This document shows, in pieces, positions 8,838 through 17,458 of a stretch of 64,000 nt of DNA; the stretch's first letter is position 1; each line of letters opens with the position of its first letter. Both the position numbers and the translations under genes were made by a program. Below the pieces are notes generated by a model. That model had not been told where the DNA came from and did no database searches. It worked only from the letters and a program-made list of their open reading frames with translations. Source of the DNA: VAZQ01 sp963758945 (GTDB taxonomy: Bacteria > Pseudomonadota > Alphaproteobacteria > Rhizobiales > Xanthobacteraceae); assembly GCA_963758945.1 (NCBI GenBank), contig CAVWXY010000021.1:211490-275489 (forward strand), given 5' to 3'.

Positions 8838-9814
8838 GCGCGCACCAGGCCGAGTTTCCGATTGCCACCATGTGCCGAGTGCTGGGCATCTCGTGCAGCG
8901 GGTACTATGCGTGGAGAACGCGATCGCCCTCCCAACGGGCGCGTTCGAATACTGCGTTGACCGAGACGGTACGCACGATCCACGCGGTATCGCGCGGAAC
9001 CTATGGCGCGCCGCGGGTGCACGCTGAGCTTGCGGCGAACGGCGTGCAGGTCGGCAAGAACCGTGTCGCGCGGCTCATGCGCGAGGCGGGTGTTGCTGGT
9101 ATCAGCCGTCGCAGGTTTGCGATCACAACGGTGCGTGATGGAGCCCGCCAAGCGCCCGATCTGGTCGAGCGCAGGTTCACGGCGGATGCGCCGAATGTGC
9201 TTTGGGTGGCTGATATCACCTACATTCCGACATGGGCGGGCTTCCTGTACCTGGCGGTCGTCCTCGATGTGTTCAGCCGCCGGATCGTCGGCTGGTCGAT
9301 GGCGACGACGTTGCACACCACGGTCGTGCTCGATGCGTTGAGCATGGCGCTGGCCATGCGTCGTCCGCGCGGCGTCATTCATCACTCCGATCAAGGCGCG
9401 CAGTACACGTCCATTGAGTTCGGCAACCGCTGCCGCGAGGCGGGTGTGCGGCCTTCGATGGGGAGTGTGGGCGACGCCTACGACAATGCGATGGCGGAGA
9501 GCTTCTTCGCCACGCTGGAATGCGAGTTACTGGCTCGCAGCCGGTTCAAGACGCAAGCCGAGGCACGCAATGCCGTCTTCGAGTTCATCGAAGGCTTCTA
9601 CAATCCGCGCCGGCGGCATTCGTCGCTCGAGTATCTGTCACCCGTCGAGTTCGAGCGGCGGCACTGGGAGCCTGCGGTTTCCCCCGGCTCACTCCATCCT
9701 GCCGCCGTGCTCGGGGCCGTCAAGGTCAAGCCCTCGCGCGCGCGCAAAGTGCGCGACCTTGACCGCCCCTGCGCGCGACGGCGGGTCGAATGTGCGGGCC
9801 GGGACATGGCGTAA
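8834..9814 (+). CDS. IS3-family transposase OrfB (DDE integrase)
   Basis: This 326-residue protein has the rve integrase core. The catalytic triad is visible as the D in VWVADITYIP, the D in IHHSDQGAQYTS, and the E in YDNAMAESFFATLE. The N-terminal HTH_21 segment (SRGTYGAPRVHAEL) is present. It starts at a GTG overlapping orfA and is normally made as an OrfAB fusion by frameshifting. The last 50 residues after YLSPVEFERRHW form an Ala/Arg-rich tail that runs through a hairpin-forming sequence (GTCAAGGTC...GACCTTGAC, 9719-9765). A related tail is repeated at 11184-11262. Confidence 0.88.
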   Translation: MSAHQAEFPIATMCRVLGISCSGYYAWRTRSPSQRARSNTALTETVRTIHAVSRGTYGAPRVHAELAANGVQVGKNRVARLMREAGVAGISRRRFAITTVRDGARQAPDLVERRFTADAPNVLWVADITYIPTWAGFLYLAVVLDVFSRRIVGWSMATTLHTTVVLDALSMALAMRRPRGVIHHSDQGAQYTSIEFGNRCREAGVRPSMGSVGDAYDNAMAESFFATLECELLARSRFKTQAEARNAVFEFIEGFYNPRRRHSSLEYLSPVEFERRHWEPAVSPGSLHPAAVLGAVKVKPSRARKVRDLDRPCARRRVECAGRDMA

Positions 9815-9874
9815 TCGCGGGGTAACGAATGCCGGCGCAGGCTGGTCCTCCCCGCAACGCCAAGGAGCGAGATC

Positions 9875-10921
9875 ATGTCCAAGAGCAAGCAGTATGTCGG
9901 CCTCGATGTGTCGCTGAAGGAAACGTCGATCTGCGTCATTGACGATGCCGAGAAGATCGTATGGCGCGGCCAAACCAACTCGACGCCGGAAGCTATCGCA
10001 TCGGCTGTGAAGCAGCACGCGCCCCATGCGGCTCGGATCGGACTCGAAAGCGGGCAGCTGTCGAACTGGATGTTCCACGAGCTGAAGGCGATTGGCCTGC
10101 CCGTGATCTGCGTCGATGCGCGCCACGCCAAAGCCGCGTTGTCGCTCAAGGTCAACAAGACCGACGCCAACGACGCCCTCGGTTTGGCACAGATCATGCG
10201 CGTCGGCTGGTACCGCGAGGTGACGGTGAAGGGCCTTGACAGCCAAGCCGTCCGTGCACTGCTGGTAGCACGCGGCCAGATCGTGTCGCAAATCACGACG
10301 CTGAAGAATTGCGTGCGCGGCATTCTGAAGACCTTCGGTCGGGTCCTTCCCAAAGGCTTGCGCAGCCAGTTCCCGGCGCGCGTGCGCGCGGCGATCGACG
10401 GGCATCCTGTACTTGGGGCGATCATCGAGCCGACGTTGCAGGTGCTGGAGGCAACGCGGGCCCAACTCCTCGTGTACGATAGGGCCGTCATTCAACGCGC
10501 TCGCAGCGACGACATTGCCCGTCAGCTGATGTCGGCACCGGGCGTCGGCACGGTGGTTGCCTTGGCCTATATCACCGGCGTTGAGGACCCAGCACGCTTC
10601 AAGCGATCGTCGTCAGTGGCGGCGTACTTTGGGATGACGCCCAGGCGTTATCAATCCGGCGAGGTCGATCACGCAGGGCGCATCTCCAAGTGCGGAGACG
10701 GCATGGTGCGCGGCCTTCTGTTCGAGGCCGCCAAAGTGTTGCTCAGTCGGTCAACGCGACCAAGCGCGCTGAAGACCTGGGGCGAGGCGCTTGGCAAGCG
10801 TATCGGAGCTAAGAAGGCAACGATGGCGGTTGCCCGAAAGCTTGCCGTCATCCTGCATCGCATGTGGACCTCAGGTAGGACGTTCCGATGGAACGCTGAG
10901 GCTGCATCTGCAGCCGCCTGA
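9875..10921 (+). CDS. IS110-family transposase/recombinase
   Basis: This 348-residue protein has the N-terminal DEDD_Tnp_IS110 domain with conserved acidic residues in VGLDVSL, IGLESG and NKTDANDALGLA. The C-terminal Transposase_20 domain contains SAPGVGTVVALAYI, with the catalytic-serine motif further on in GMTPRRYQSGE. RBS AAGGAG lies just upstream of the ATG. IS110 enzymes move without terminal inverted repeats and are guided by a bridge RNA from the element's non-coding end. The gene sits between two related orfB-tail sequences inside the IS3 element. It appears intact. Confidence 0.9.
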   Translation: MSKSKQYVGLDVSLKETSICVIDDAEKIVWRGQTNSTPEAIASAVKQHAPHAARIGLESGQLSNWMFHELKAIGLPVICVDARHAKAALSLKVNKTDANDALGLAQIMRVGWYREVTVKGLDSQAVRALLVARGQIVSQITTLKNCVRGILKTFGRVLPKGLRSQFPARVRAAIDGHPVLGAIIEPTLQVLEATRAQLLVYDRAVIQRARSDDIARQLMSAPGVGTVVALAYITGVEDPARFKRSSSVAAYFGMTPRRYQSGEVDHAGRISKCGDGMVRGLLFEAAKVLLSRSTRPSALKTWGEALGKRIGAKKATMAVARKLAVILHRMWTSGRTFRWNAEAASAAA

Positions 10922-11183
10922 GATCGATCGAATATCCCTTCGCCGCATCTCGCGGCGGATCGCTGTCCCTGCTGGGACGGGCCTCGATGACCGCGCGATT
11001 CTTCCTGCGCTGAGCTTCTGTTGAGCGCGTTCGGGACATAGCGGCGTCGAAACCCTGAGGCCATGGTGCGGCCAGCGACCCTGGACCGCGGAGAGAACGG
11101 TGGACCTGGCAGCGACATCAATCCGCGCGAGCAAAAGCTAAAGGGACCATACTCGATAGCAGAGCGCTCTTCCGGCCCGTGAC
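10922..11183 (+). other. Non-coding tail of the IS110 element
   Basis: No ORF is supported here. The segment contains short GC-rich inverted repeats (for example CGCCGC...GCGGCG near 10941-10960). If this IS110 element belongs to the IS1111 group, its bridge RNA should lie in this right-hand non-coding end; if it is IS110 sensu stricto, it should lie upstream of the gene, where there is much less room. Confidence 0.3.
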
Positions 11184-11340
11184 CATCCAGTCTGCCGCCG
11201 TGCTCACGGCTGTCAAGGCGCGGCCTGGAAACGGTGGAGTGCGCCGCATGGCGGAGTGACGGCCGACCTTGACAGCCTCTGCGCGCGGCGGCGTTCGAAA
11301 TCTACGGTCGGGGCGGAAGAGCCTGCGGCGCGGTCAACCC
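11184..11340 (+). repeat. Second copy of the IS3 orfB tail and hairpin
   Basis: This stretch resembles 9700-9830. Both have TGCCGCCGTGCTC, a GTCAAGG arm, a CCTTGAC arm and CTGCGCGCG(A/G)CGGCG. Read in frame it encodes SAAVLTAVKARPG and stops, matching the AAVLGAVKVKPS tail of OrfB. The IS110 gene is therefore bracketed by two diverged copies of an IS3 3' end. Confidence 0.6.
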
Positions 11341-11540
11341 AAAGAAAGCCTCCAGGCAAGCAAGAGAACAAGCAAGAGAACAAGCAAACAAGGAAGAAAG
11401 AAAATGCTTGCGTTCGTGGTGGCGATTAGAGAACGGAAGGATGAGCTCCGCAGGGGCCGAACAAAAGGATGAGCAGAAAAGGCAGAAAAAGGAGGACACC
11501 TTTGACGGCAGACACTGTAGCCTGATCCCAAGACGTCAAC
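11341..11540. other. Non-coding 3' part of the IS3 element with short tandem repeats
   Basis: The segment contains a short purine-rich tandem repeat at about 11357-11398 (units of AACAAGCAAGAG and variants). No gene is supported. Confidence 0.4.
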
Positions 11541-11636
11541 TGTCCACGAAATCGGGGTAGGTCCATTCCACAGCAGCACCGCAGCCTTGCGCAACGTGGC
11601 ACAACGTCGAGGGAACAGAATTTTGGAAAGAACAAC

Positions 11637-13274
11637 CTAACTGCGGGCGTCCTCCAAGATCATCGCGGCGCCCTTCTCGGCGATCATCATGGTGGGCGCG
11701 TTGGTATTCCCCGAAGTGATGACCGGCATCACCGAGGCGTCGATGACGCGCAGCCCGGCGATCCGCAGCATCCGCAGGCGGGCATCGACCACCGCCATGG
11801 GATCGCTCGGCAATCCCATCTTGGCAGTGCCGACAGGATGGAACACCGTGGTCGAGAAGCTGCGGAACATGTCGAGCAGCCCGTGATCGTCGTCGTCGCG
11901 GACGTCGGGTCGTGGCGCGATTTCCTGCGGCCGATGGGGAGCGAGCGCGGGCCGCCGCATGAGGCGCCGCACCACGCGGATACCGTCGATCGCGACCTGG
12001 CGGTCCTCCTCGGCGTCGAGATAGTTGAAGCGGATAGCGGGGGGATCGGCGGCGCGGCCGGATTTGAGCCGGATCGTGCCGCGGCTCGCGGAGCGCAACT
12101 CGTAGACGCTCACCGTGATCCCGGGAAAGTCGTGGAACGCGCTGGTGGCGGTGGCGCCCTTGCGCGAGAACGGCATGACGATGAGACCGATATTGGCACG
12201 ATCCCGGTTCGGATCGGAGCGGGTGAAGATTCCAAGCGTCGACGGCCCCATGCTCAGCGGGCCGCGCCGGAGGGCGGCGTATTCCAGCATCATGGCGACC
12301 TTGCCGAAGGGCGAGTTGGCCCGCTCGTTCAGCGTCCCGATGCCTTCGATCCGGTAGCTCATATGGAGCTGCAGATGGTCCTGCAGGTTGCCGCCGACGC
12401 CGGGTCGGTCCACCACGACGTCGATGCCGTGGTCCTGCAGATGCCTGGCCGGCCCGATGCCCGAGCGCAAGAGGAGGGGCGGCGTCGCGATCGCACCGGC
12501 CGCGACGATCACCTCGCAACCGGCCAATGCCGTCCGCCGGTCCGTCCCTTGGCAATATTCGACGCCGACGGCTCGCCTGCCCTCGAACAAGAGCCGTTCC
12601 GCCAGGGCTTCGGTTTCGAGCTTGAGATTGGGCCGTCGCAGGACCGGCTTGAGGAAGGCGGTGGCGGCGCTCCAGCGACGCCCGCGTTTCTGCGTGAGGT
12701 GGATGGGGCCGACGCCCTCGTTGTCGCCGGTGTTGAAGTCGTCGAGCAAGATCAGCCCGTCTTCGCACGCGGCGCGCTGCACGACGCCCAGCACAGGCCA
12801 ATGCGCACGCGTTCGCTCGATCCGCAGCTCCCCGCCCGCGCCGTGGCTCGCGCTCGCGCCGAGCTCGAAGTCTTCATGCGCCTTGAAGTAAGGCAGCACG
12901 TCGTCCCAGCCCCAGCCGTCGAGCCCGAGTTGGCGCCAATGGTCGAAGTCGGCGGCGTGTCCGCGGATCTGGAACATGCCGTTGATTGCGGACGACCCCC
13001 CGATTACCTTGCCGCGCGGATGGCCGATCGAACGGCCCTTGAGGCCGGGCTCGGCTTGCGTCTGGAAGCACCAGTCGTATCGCGGATCACCGATGGCATA
13101 GCGGTAGCCGATCGGAACGTGCAGCCGGATCGAGCGGTCGGCGCCGCCGGCTTCGAGCACGAGCACGCTTGCGCGCGGATCGGCCGATAGCCGGTTGGCC
13201 AGGAGGCAACCGGCGGAGCCCGCGCCGACGATGATGTAATCGAAGCGATCGGCGCCGTTCGACCCGTTGGACAT
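11637..13274 (-). CDS. GMC-family FAD oxidoreductase (choline dehydrogenase-like)
   Basis: This 545-residue flavoprotein has the N-terminal ADP-binding fold YIIVGAGSAGCLLANRL, the FAD-binding signature GKVIGGSSAINGM, and the C-terminal catalytic region with FHPVGTAKMG (active-site His) and SGNTNAPTMMIAEKG (second conserved residue Asn). Length matches choline or alcohol dehydrogenases of the glucose-methanol-choline family. No signal peptide, so probably cytoplasmic. It is divergent from the ABC importer operon, suggesting that it oxidises the imported compound or a derivative. The actual substrate cannot be deduced. It ends 72 bases beyond the IS3 right end, apparently undamaged. Confidence 0.88.
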   Translation of the reverse strand: MSNGSNGADRFDYIIVGAGSAGCLLANRLSADPRASVLVLEAGGADRSIRLHVPIGYRYAIGDPRYDWCFQTQAEPGLKGRSIGHPRGKVIGGSSAINGMFQIRGHAADFDHWRQLGLDGWGWDDVLPYFKAHEDFELGASASHGAGGELRIERTRAHWPVLGVVQRAACEDGLILLDDFNTGDNEGVGPIHLTQKRGRRWSAATAFLKPVLRRPNLKLETEALAERLLFEGRRAVGVEYCQGTDRRTALAGCEVIVAAGAIATPPLLLRSGIGPARHLQDHGIDVVVDRPGVGGNLQDHLQLHMSYRIEGIGTLNERANSPFGKVAMMLEYAALRRGPLSMGPSTLGIFTRSDPNRDRANIGLIVMPFSRKGATATSAFHDFPGITVSVYELRSASRGTIRLKSGRAADPPAIRFNYLDAEEDRQVAIDGIRVVRRLMRRPALAPHRPQEIAPRPDVRDDDDHGLLDMFRSFSTTVFHPVGTAKMGLPSDPMAVVDARLRMLRIAGLRVIDASVMPVITSGNTNAPTMMIAEKGAAMILEDARS

Positions 13275-13524
13275 GCTGGCTCGCGAGGTCTGCGATGAAC
13301 GCGACAGTATGCGGAACAGGACATTTCGTCACAAGCCGCTGCCCGCGACTGGCAAGGCCCACTCTTCGCGCTGCCCACAACCGACGTTGAGGTTTCTCCC
13401 CCGAGCACGACGGACTGCAGCCGCGAACCTTGGCCGCCGGTGGAGCGTGATGCGGAAACGCGCTATAACCCGGCAACTTCAAAACTGCGGTTTTCAAACC
13501 GCGATCGTGCCAGGGAGGATTGCG
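13275..13524. promoter_or_regulatory. Divergent control region between GMC gene and ABC importer
   Basis: This 250-base gap separates two divergent units and should hold both promoters. A short inverted repeat, GCGGTTT-TC-AAACCGC (13487-13502), lies 23 bases before the SBP start and could be an operator or leader hairpin. A good ribosome binding site, GGGAGG, sits at about 13513 before ATG 13525, which sets the SBP start. Confidence 0.4.
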
Positions 13525-14718
13525 ATGAGGTGCTCATTCGGCGCCGCGGCAGTGATGATATCGCTGTCGGCGAGCATGGCTTCGGCCGACACCGTCAAGG
13601 TCGGGTTGATTGCCGATTTCACCGGGGCGTTCGCCACCTGGGGCACGCAATTCAAGCAGGCGGTCGAGGCGTACCAGGCGGTCAACGGCCAGACCGTCAA
13701 GGGACCCGACGGCAAGACCCACGAGATTCAATTCGTCTATCGCGACTCGGCCAGCGCCGGCCCTGACCGCGCGAAGCAGCTCGCGGAAGAGCTGGTCCTG
13801 CGCGAGAAGGTGAAGTTCCTGGCGGGGTTCGACCTCTCGCCGCACGCCATGGCGGTGGCGGAGATCGCCACCCAGGCCAAGATTCCGGTCGTCATCATGA
13901 ACGCAGCGACCGCGTCGATCACCCGCGGCTCGCCCTATTACGTGCGCGTGAGCATGACCATCCCGCAACACGTGGTTCCGCTCGCCCAATGGGCTTACCG
14001 GAACGGCATCAGGAAGGTGTACACGATCGTTAGCGATTACGCGCCCGGCCACGACGCCGAGACCTATTTCAGCAAGACGTTCAAGGCACTGGGCGGCGAG
14101 ATCGTCGGCAGTGCCCGTTCGCCGCAGCAGGAGACCAACTACGCGGCCTACATGGAGAAGGTGCTGCAGGCGAAACCCGACGCGCTCTACATGTTCCAAC
14201 CGGCCGGCTCGCCATCGATCGCGTTCGTCAAGGGCTATGTCGAGCGCGGCCTCAAGGCGGCCGGCATCAAGCTTCTCGGCACCGGTGAAACGCAAGAGCT
14301 GTTTTTGCCCAATTTCACCGATGACGTGATCGGCGTGGTGACCGCGTTCCACTACACCGAGACCAACACCAATCCGGAGAATCTCGCCCTCAAGGCCCAG
14401 CTTCGGAAACAGTTTGGCGAAAAGGCGGTGCCCGACATCGCCTCGGTCGCGGCCTGGGACGGCACCGGCCTGATCCACGCGGCGGTGGCGACGCTCGGCG
14501 CGAACGCCGACGGCGCGAAATACGTTGATTACTTCAAAGGCAAGAAGCTCAACAGCCCGCGCGGGCCGATCCTGATCGATCCGGACGAGCGCGACGTCGT
14601 GCAGAACATCTACATCCGCCGCGTCGAGAAGCGGGACGGCAAGCTGGTCAACATCGACATCGGCCAGGTCGACATGGTCAAGGACCCCTGGAAGATCGAC
14701 AATCCTCTGAAGAAATAA
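13525..14718 (+). CDS. Branched-chain amino acid-type ABC transporter substrate-binding protein
   Basis: The open frame extends upstream, but ATG 13525 is preferred because it has GGGAGG upstream and is followed by a signal peptide (MRCSFGAAAVMISLSASMASA, split here only for description of its hydrophobic core and AxA cleavage site). The mature protein starts DTVKVGLIADFTGAFATWG, typical of Peripla_BP_6/LivJ-like periplasmic proteins, and is about 397 residues with the leader. It is the first gene of a five-gene importer. The ligand could be an amino acid, amide, urea or aromatic compound; this family is broad. Periplasmic. Confidence 0.88.
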   Translation: MRCSFGAAAVMISLSASMASADTVKVGLIADFTGAFATWGTQFKQAVEAYQAVNGQTVKGPDGKTHEIQFVYRDSASAGPDRAKQLAEELVLREKVKFLAGFDLSPHAMAVAEIATQAKIPVVIMNAATASITRGSPYYVRVSMTIPQHVVPLAQWAYRNGIRKVYTIVSDYAPGHDAETYFSKTFKALGGEIVGSARSPQQETNYAAYMEKVLQAKPDALYMFQPAGSPSIAFVKGYVERGLKAAGIKLLGTGETQELFLPNFTDDVIGVVTAFHYTETNTNPENLALKAQLRKQFGEKAVPDIASVAAWDGTGLIHAAVATLGANADGAKYVDYFKGKKLNSPRGPILIDPDERDVVQNIYIRRVEKRDGKLVNIDIGQVDMVKDPWKIDNPLKK

Positions 14719-14808
14719 TTTTCAGGTGACCGGATGTGAGCTCGCGCGCGGGACCGGGAGCGGTTCCGTGCGCGTCCGCTTCAACGCGACCCGCCGCAGC
14801 GACGACCG

Positions 14809-15681
14809 ATGCTAGGCTTCGTATTGACCGTACTGCTCGACGGCGTTTCGTACGGAATGATTTTGTTCGTCATCTCGGTCGGCCTCACCGTCACCATGGG
14901 GCTGATGCGTGTCATCAACCTTGCCCACGGCGCGTTCGCCATGATCGGAGGCTACGTGGCGGGCTACTTGACCCAGAACGGCGTCGATTTCTACCTCGCC
15001 GTGCTGGCGGCCGCCGTGATTTCCGGCTTGTTCGGAGGCGTTGCGGAGATCACAGTCTATCGCCCGCTTTACCGCAAGGGCGAGCTCGCCCAGGTGCTGT
15101 TGACGATCGGCATGGTTTTCGTCGTGACGGCGGCGGTCACCGAGATTTTCGGCGCGTTTCCCTACCCGGTCGTGTTCCCCGACTACTTGTCGCGGCCGGT
15201 CGACATCGGATTTCGGACCTACCCGGCCTACCGGCTGTTCCTGATCGCGGTCGGCGCGGTGATCGCGGCCGCTCTGTGGTACGTGGTTGAGACCTCGATC
15301 TACGGGGCGCGGCTGCGCGCCGCGGTCGACAATTCGCGCATGGCAAGGTGCGTCGGGATGAACGTGAATGTCCTGTTCACCTCGACCTTCGCGGTCGGCT
15401 GCGCGCTCGCCGGGCTCGCCGGCGCGCTCGGCGCACCTATTCTTTCGCTCGAACCCTCCTATGCGCTCAAATACGTCGTCCTGTTCCTGCTCGTCGTGAT
15501 CGTCGGCGGCGAAGGCAGCTTGAAGGGCTCGTTCGTCGCCGCCATGGCGCTCGGCATCATCGACACGCTGGGCAAGTATTTCGTCACCGAGGCCGCTCCC
15601 TATCTGCTCTACGCCGCCGTTTTCGTCCTCCTGCTGTTGCGGCCGCACGGCCTGTTGCCGCCGAAATCGGCCGCGCTATGA
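14809..15681 (+). CDS. livH: ABC transporter permease, LivH family
   Basis: This 290-residue polytopic inner-membrane protein has about eight hydrophobic helices. The family signature is visible near the start (MGLMRVINLAHGAFAMIGGY) and again in the VVIVGGEGSLKGSFVAA segment that contacts the ATPases. Its stop overlaps the start of the next permease (ATGA), so the two are coupled. It forms the LivHM channel for the upstream binding protein. The exact substrate is unknown; the symbol denotes family only. Confidence 0.88.
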   Translation: MLGFVLTVLLDGVSYGMILFVISVGLTVTMGLMRVINLAHGAFAMIGGYVAGYLTQNGVDFYLAVLAAAVISGLFGGVAEITVYRPLYRKGELAQVLLTIGMVFVVTAAVTEIFGAFPYPVVFPDYLSRPVDIGFRTYPAYRLFLIAVGAVIAAALWYVVETSIYGARLRAAVDNSRMARCVGMNVNVLFTSTFAVGCALAGLAGALGAPILSLEPSYALKYVVLFLLVVIVGGEGSLKGSFVAAMALGIIDTLGKYFVTEAAPYLLYAAVFVLLLLRPHGLLPPKSAAL

Positions 15682-16709
15682 CGCCGACGCCCTCCGCTCC
15701 GGCGGCACCTGCGCCCGCAACCGGGCTCGGCGCGCTCGCCGTCGGCAGCCCGCTGGCGATCGCCGGGCACGCATTGCCGTGGGCGATCATGATTGCCTTC
15801 TACGTCTTCGCCGAGGGCTATCTCAGCCTCGGCACGCAGGTGATGGTGTGGATTCTGTTCGCGCTGTCGCTCGACCTCGCCTTGGGATATGCCGGCATCG
15901 TGACGCTGGGTCACGCCGCTTTTTTCGGCGTCGGGGCCTATGCCGCGGGATTGTTCGCCATTCATGTCTCTCCCGATCCGATCCTGGGACACTTGGCGGC
16001 GATCGTCCTCGCCGGCCTCCTGGGAGCCGTCACCGGCGCGCTGATCCTGCACACGAGCGGCGTCACCTTCCTGATGCTGACGCTGGCCATCGTCTCGATG
16101 TTGTTCGAATACGCCAATCAGGCGCGCGACCTCACCGGCGGCGACGACGGCCTGCAGGGCATCAAGATCGATCCGATCTTCGGCGTGTTCGAGTTCAACA
16201 TTTTCGGGCAGACGGCCTATCTCTACACGCTCGTCGTCCTGTTCATCTGGTTTCTGATCTCCTGGCGGGTCGTGCATTCGCCCTTCGGCCGCTCGCTCGA
16301 CGGCATCCGCCAGAACACGCGGCGCATGCGCGCCATCGGCACGCCGGTGTGGTGGCGGCTGCTCGCCGTCTACACGCTGGCGGCGGCGATGGCGGGCTCG
16401 GCCGGAGCGCTGTCGGCGCATTCGACCCGGTTCGTCGGCCTCTCGGTCTTGAGCCTGCTGACCTCCGGCGTCGTGACCGTGATGCTGATCCTGGGCGGAA
16501 CGCGGCGGCTCTACGGCGCCTTCCTGGGCGCCGCGATCTATTACGTGGTGCAGGATTCGACGGCGAAGATCAGTCCGTATTTCTGGGAATTCATCGTCGG
16601 CGGCATGCTGATGGCGACCGTGCTGTTTCTCGAAGGGGGTCTGATGGACCTGGGCAGGGTCGGCCGCGGCCTCCTCGCCCGCTTGCTGCGGCGGACGGGC
16701 GGCTCATGA
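15678..16709 (+). CDS. livM: ABC transporter permease, LivM family
   Basis: I place the start at ATG 15678, overlapping the LivH stop; the upstream open frame is a shadow. The protein is 343 residues with an Ala/Pro-rich cytoplasmic N-terminus, then multiple membrane helices and the family motif LGYAGIVTLGHAAFFGVGAYAAG. A second conserved block is SPFGRSLDGIRQN. Its stop overlaps the following ATPase start (ATGA). It pairs with LivH. Confidence 0.88.
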   Translation: MTPTPSAPAAPAPATGLGALAVGSPLAIAGHALPWAIMIAFYVFAEGYLSLGTQVMVWILFALSLDLALGYAGIVTLGHAAFFGVGAYAAGLFAIHVSPDPILGHLAAIVLAGLLGAVTGALILHTSGVTFLMLTLAIVSMLFEYANQARDLTGGDDGLQGIKIDPIFGVFEFNIFGQTAYLYTLVVLFIWFLISWRVVHSPFGRSLDGIRQNTRRMRAIGTPVWWRLLAVYTLAAAMAGSAGALSAHSTRFVGLSVLSLLTSGVVTVMLILGGTRRLYGAFLGAAIYYVVQDSTAKISPYFWEFIVGGMLMATVLFLEGGLMDLGRVGRGLLARLLRRTGGS

Positions 16710-17458
16710 CGGTTCCGGCGCTTTCGGTACGCGGGCTGTGCAAGAGCTTCGGCGGCCTCACCGTGGCGCAATCGATCGACCTCGACCTGATGCCGGGCTC
16801 GCGCGTCGGCCTGATCGGTCCGAACGGCGCCGGCAAGACCACCTTCGTCAACCTGCTGACGGGTTTTCTCACCCCCGATGCCGGCACGATCACGCTCGAG
16901 GGCGTGTCGATCGAGGCCATGAAGCCGGAGGACCGGGTACGCCGCGGCCTTGCTCGCACCCATCAGATCAACACGCTACTCGGCGAAAGCTCCATGCGCG
17001 ACAATGTGGCCATCGCGATCGCCGAGCGCGAGGGCTTTGCGTGGCGAACGATGCGGTTCGCTCCGCAATGGCGGCAGTGCCTCGAGGAGGCGCAGACGCG
17101 GCTGACCGAGATGGGCATCGCCGAAGTGGCCGACCGGCGCGTGTCGGAGCTGCCCTATGGCCAGCAACGGCTGTTGGAAATCGCCATCGCGCTCGCGCTC
17201 GAGCCGCGGGTTCTGCTGCTCGACGAGCCTGCGGCGGGCGTGCCGGCGGCGGACACGCACGTGATCCACGACGCCTTGAACCGCATGCCGGCCGATATCG
17301 CCATGCTCATCATCGAGCACGACATGGACGTCGTCTTTCGCTTCGCCAGGGAGATCGTGGTTCTCGTGCGCGGCCGGATTCTGACCCGCGGAACGGCGGC
17401 GGAGGTTTCGCGCAACCCCGAGGTGCGCGCGGTCTATCTCGGCAAGGCCGCGCGATGA
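16706..17458 (+). CDS. livG: ABC transporter ATP-binding protein, LivG family
   Basis: This 250-residue ATPase has Walker A GPNGAGKTT, Walker B VLLLDEPAAG and the switch His in LIIEHDMDVVF. The ABC signature reads LPYGQQR, the relaxed form often seen in LivG proteins rather than LSGGQ. The start overlaps the LivM stop and the stop overlaps the LivF start, so all four membrane-complex genes are translationally coupled. It is peripheral to the inner membrane. Confidence 0.88.
   Translation: MTVPALSVRGLCKSFGGLTVAQSIDLDLMPGSRVGLIGPNGAGKTTFVNLLTGFLTPDAGTITLEGVSIEAMKPEDRVRRGLARTHQINTLLGESSMRDNVAIAIAEREGFAWRTMRFAPQWRQCLEEAQTRLTEMGIAEVADRRVSELPYGQQRLLEIAIALALEPRVLLLDEPAAGVPAADTHVIHDALNRMPADIAMLIIEHDMDVVFRFAREIVVLVRGRILTRGTAAEVSRNPEVRAVYLGKAAR

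Larger units (their letters stand above)
8487..11565 (+). mobile_element. IS3-family element interrupted by an IS110-family element
   Basis: The left end TGAAGTTCCCCCGGTTTCGT (8487-) and the right end, TGTCCACGAAATCGGGGTAG (11541-) onward, are imperfect inverted repeats matching at about 20 of 25 positions. The base triplet TTC flanks both sides (8484-8486 and 11566-11568), consistent with the 3-bp target duplication of IS3 elements. Inside are IS3 orfA and orfB, then an IS110-type recombinase gene, then a second partial copy of the orfB tail. The total of about 3.1 kb is far longer than a single IS3 element, so this is a nested or recombined structure. The 10922-11183 stretch downstream of the IS110 gene is non-coding and is a candidate location for a bridge RNA if the element is of the IS1111 group. 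Confidence 0.7.

Noticed and set aside
11341..11410. Possible CRISPR-like short repeats
   Set aside because: The units are short, tandem and contiguous (AACAAGCAAGAG variants) with no unique spacers and no cas genes, so it is a simple sequence repeat.
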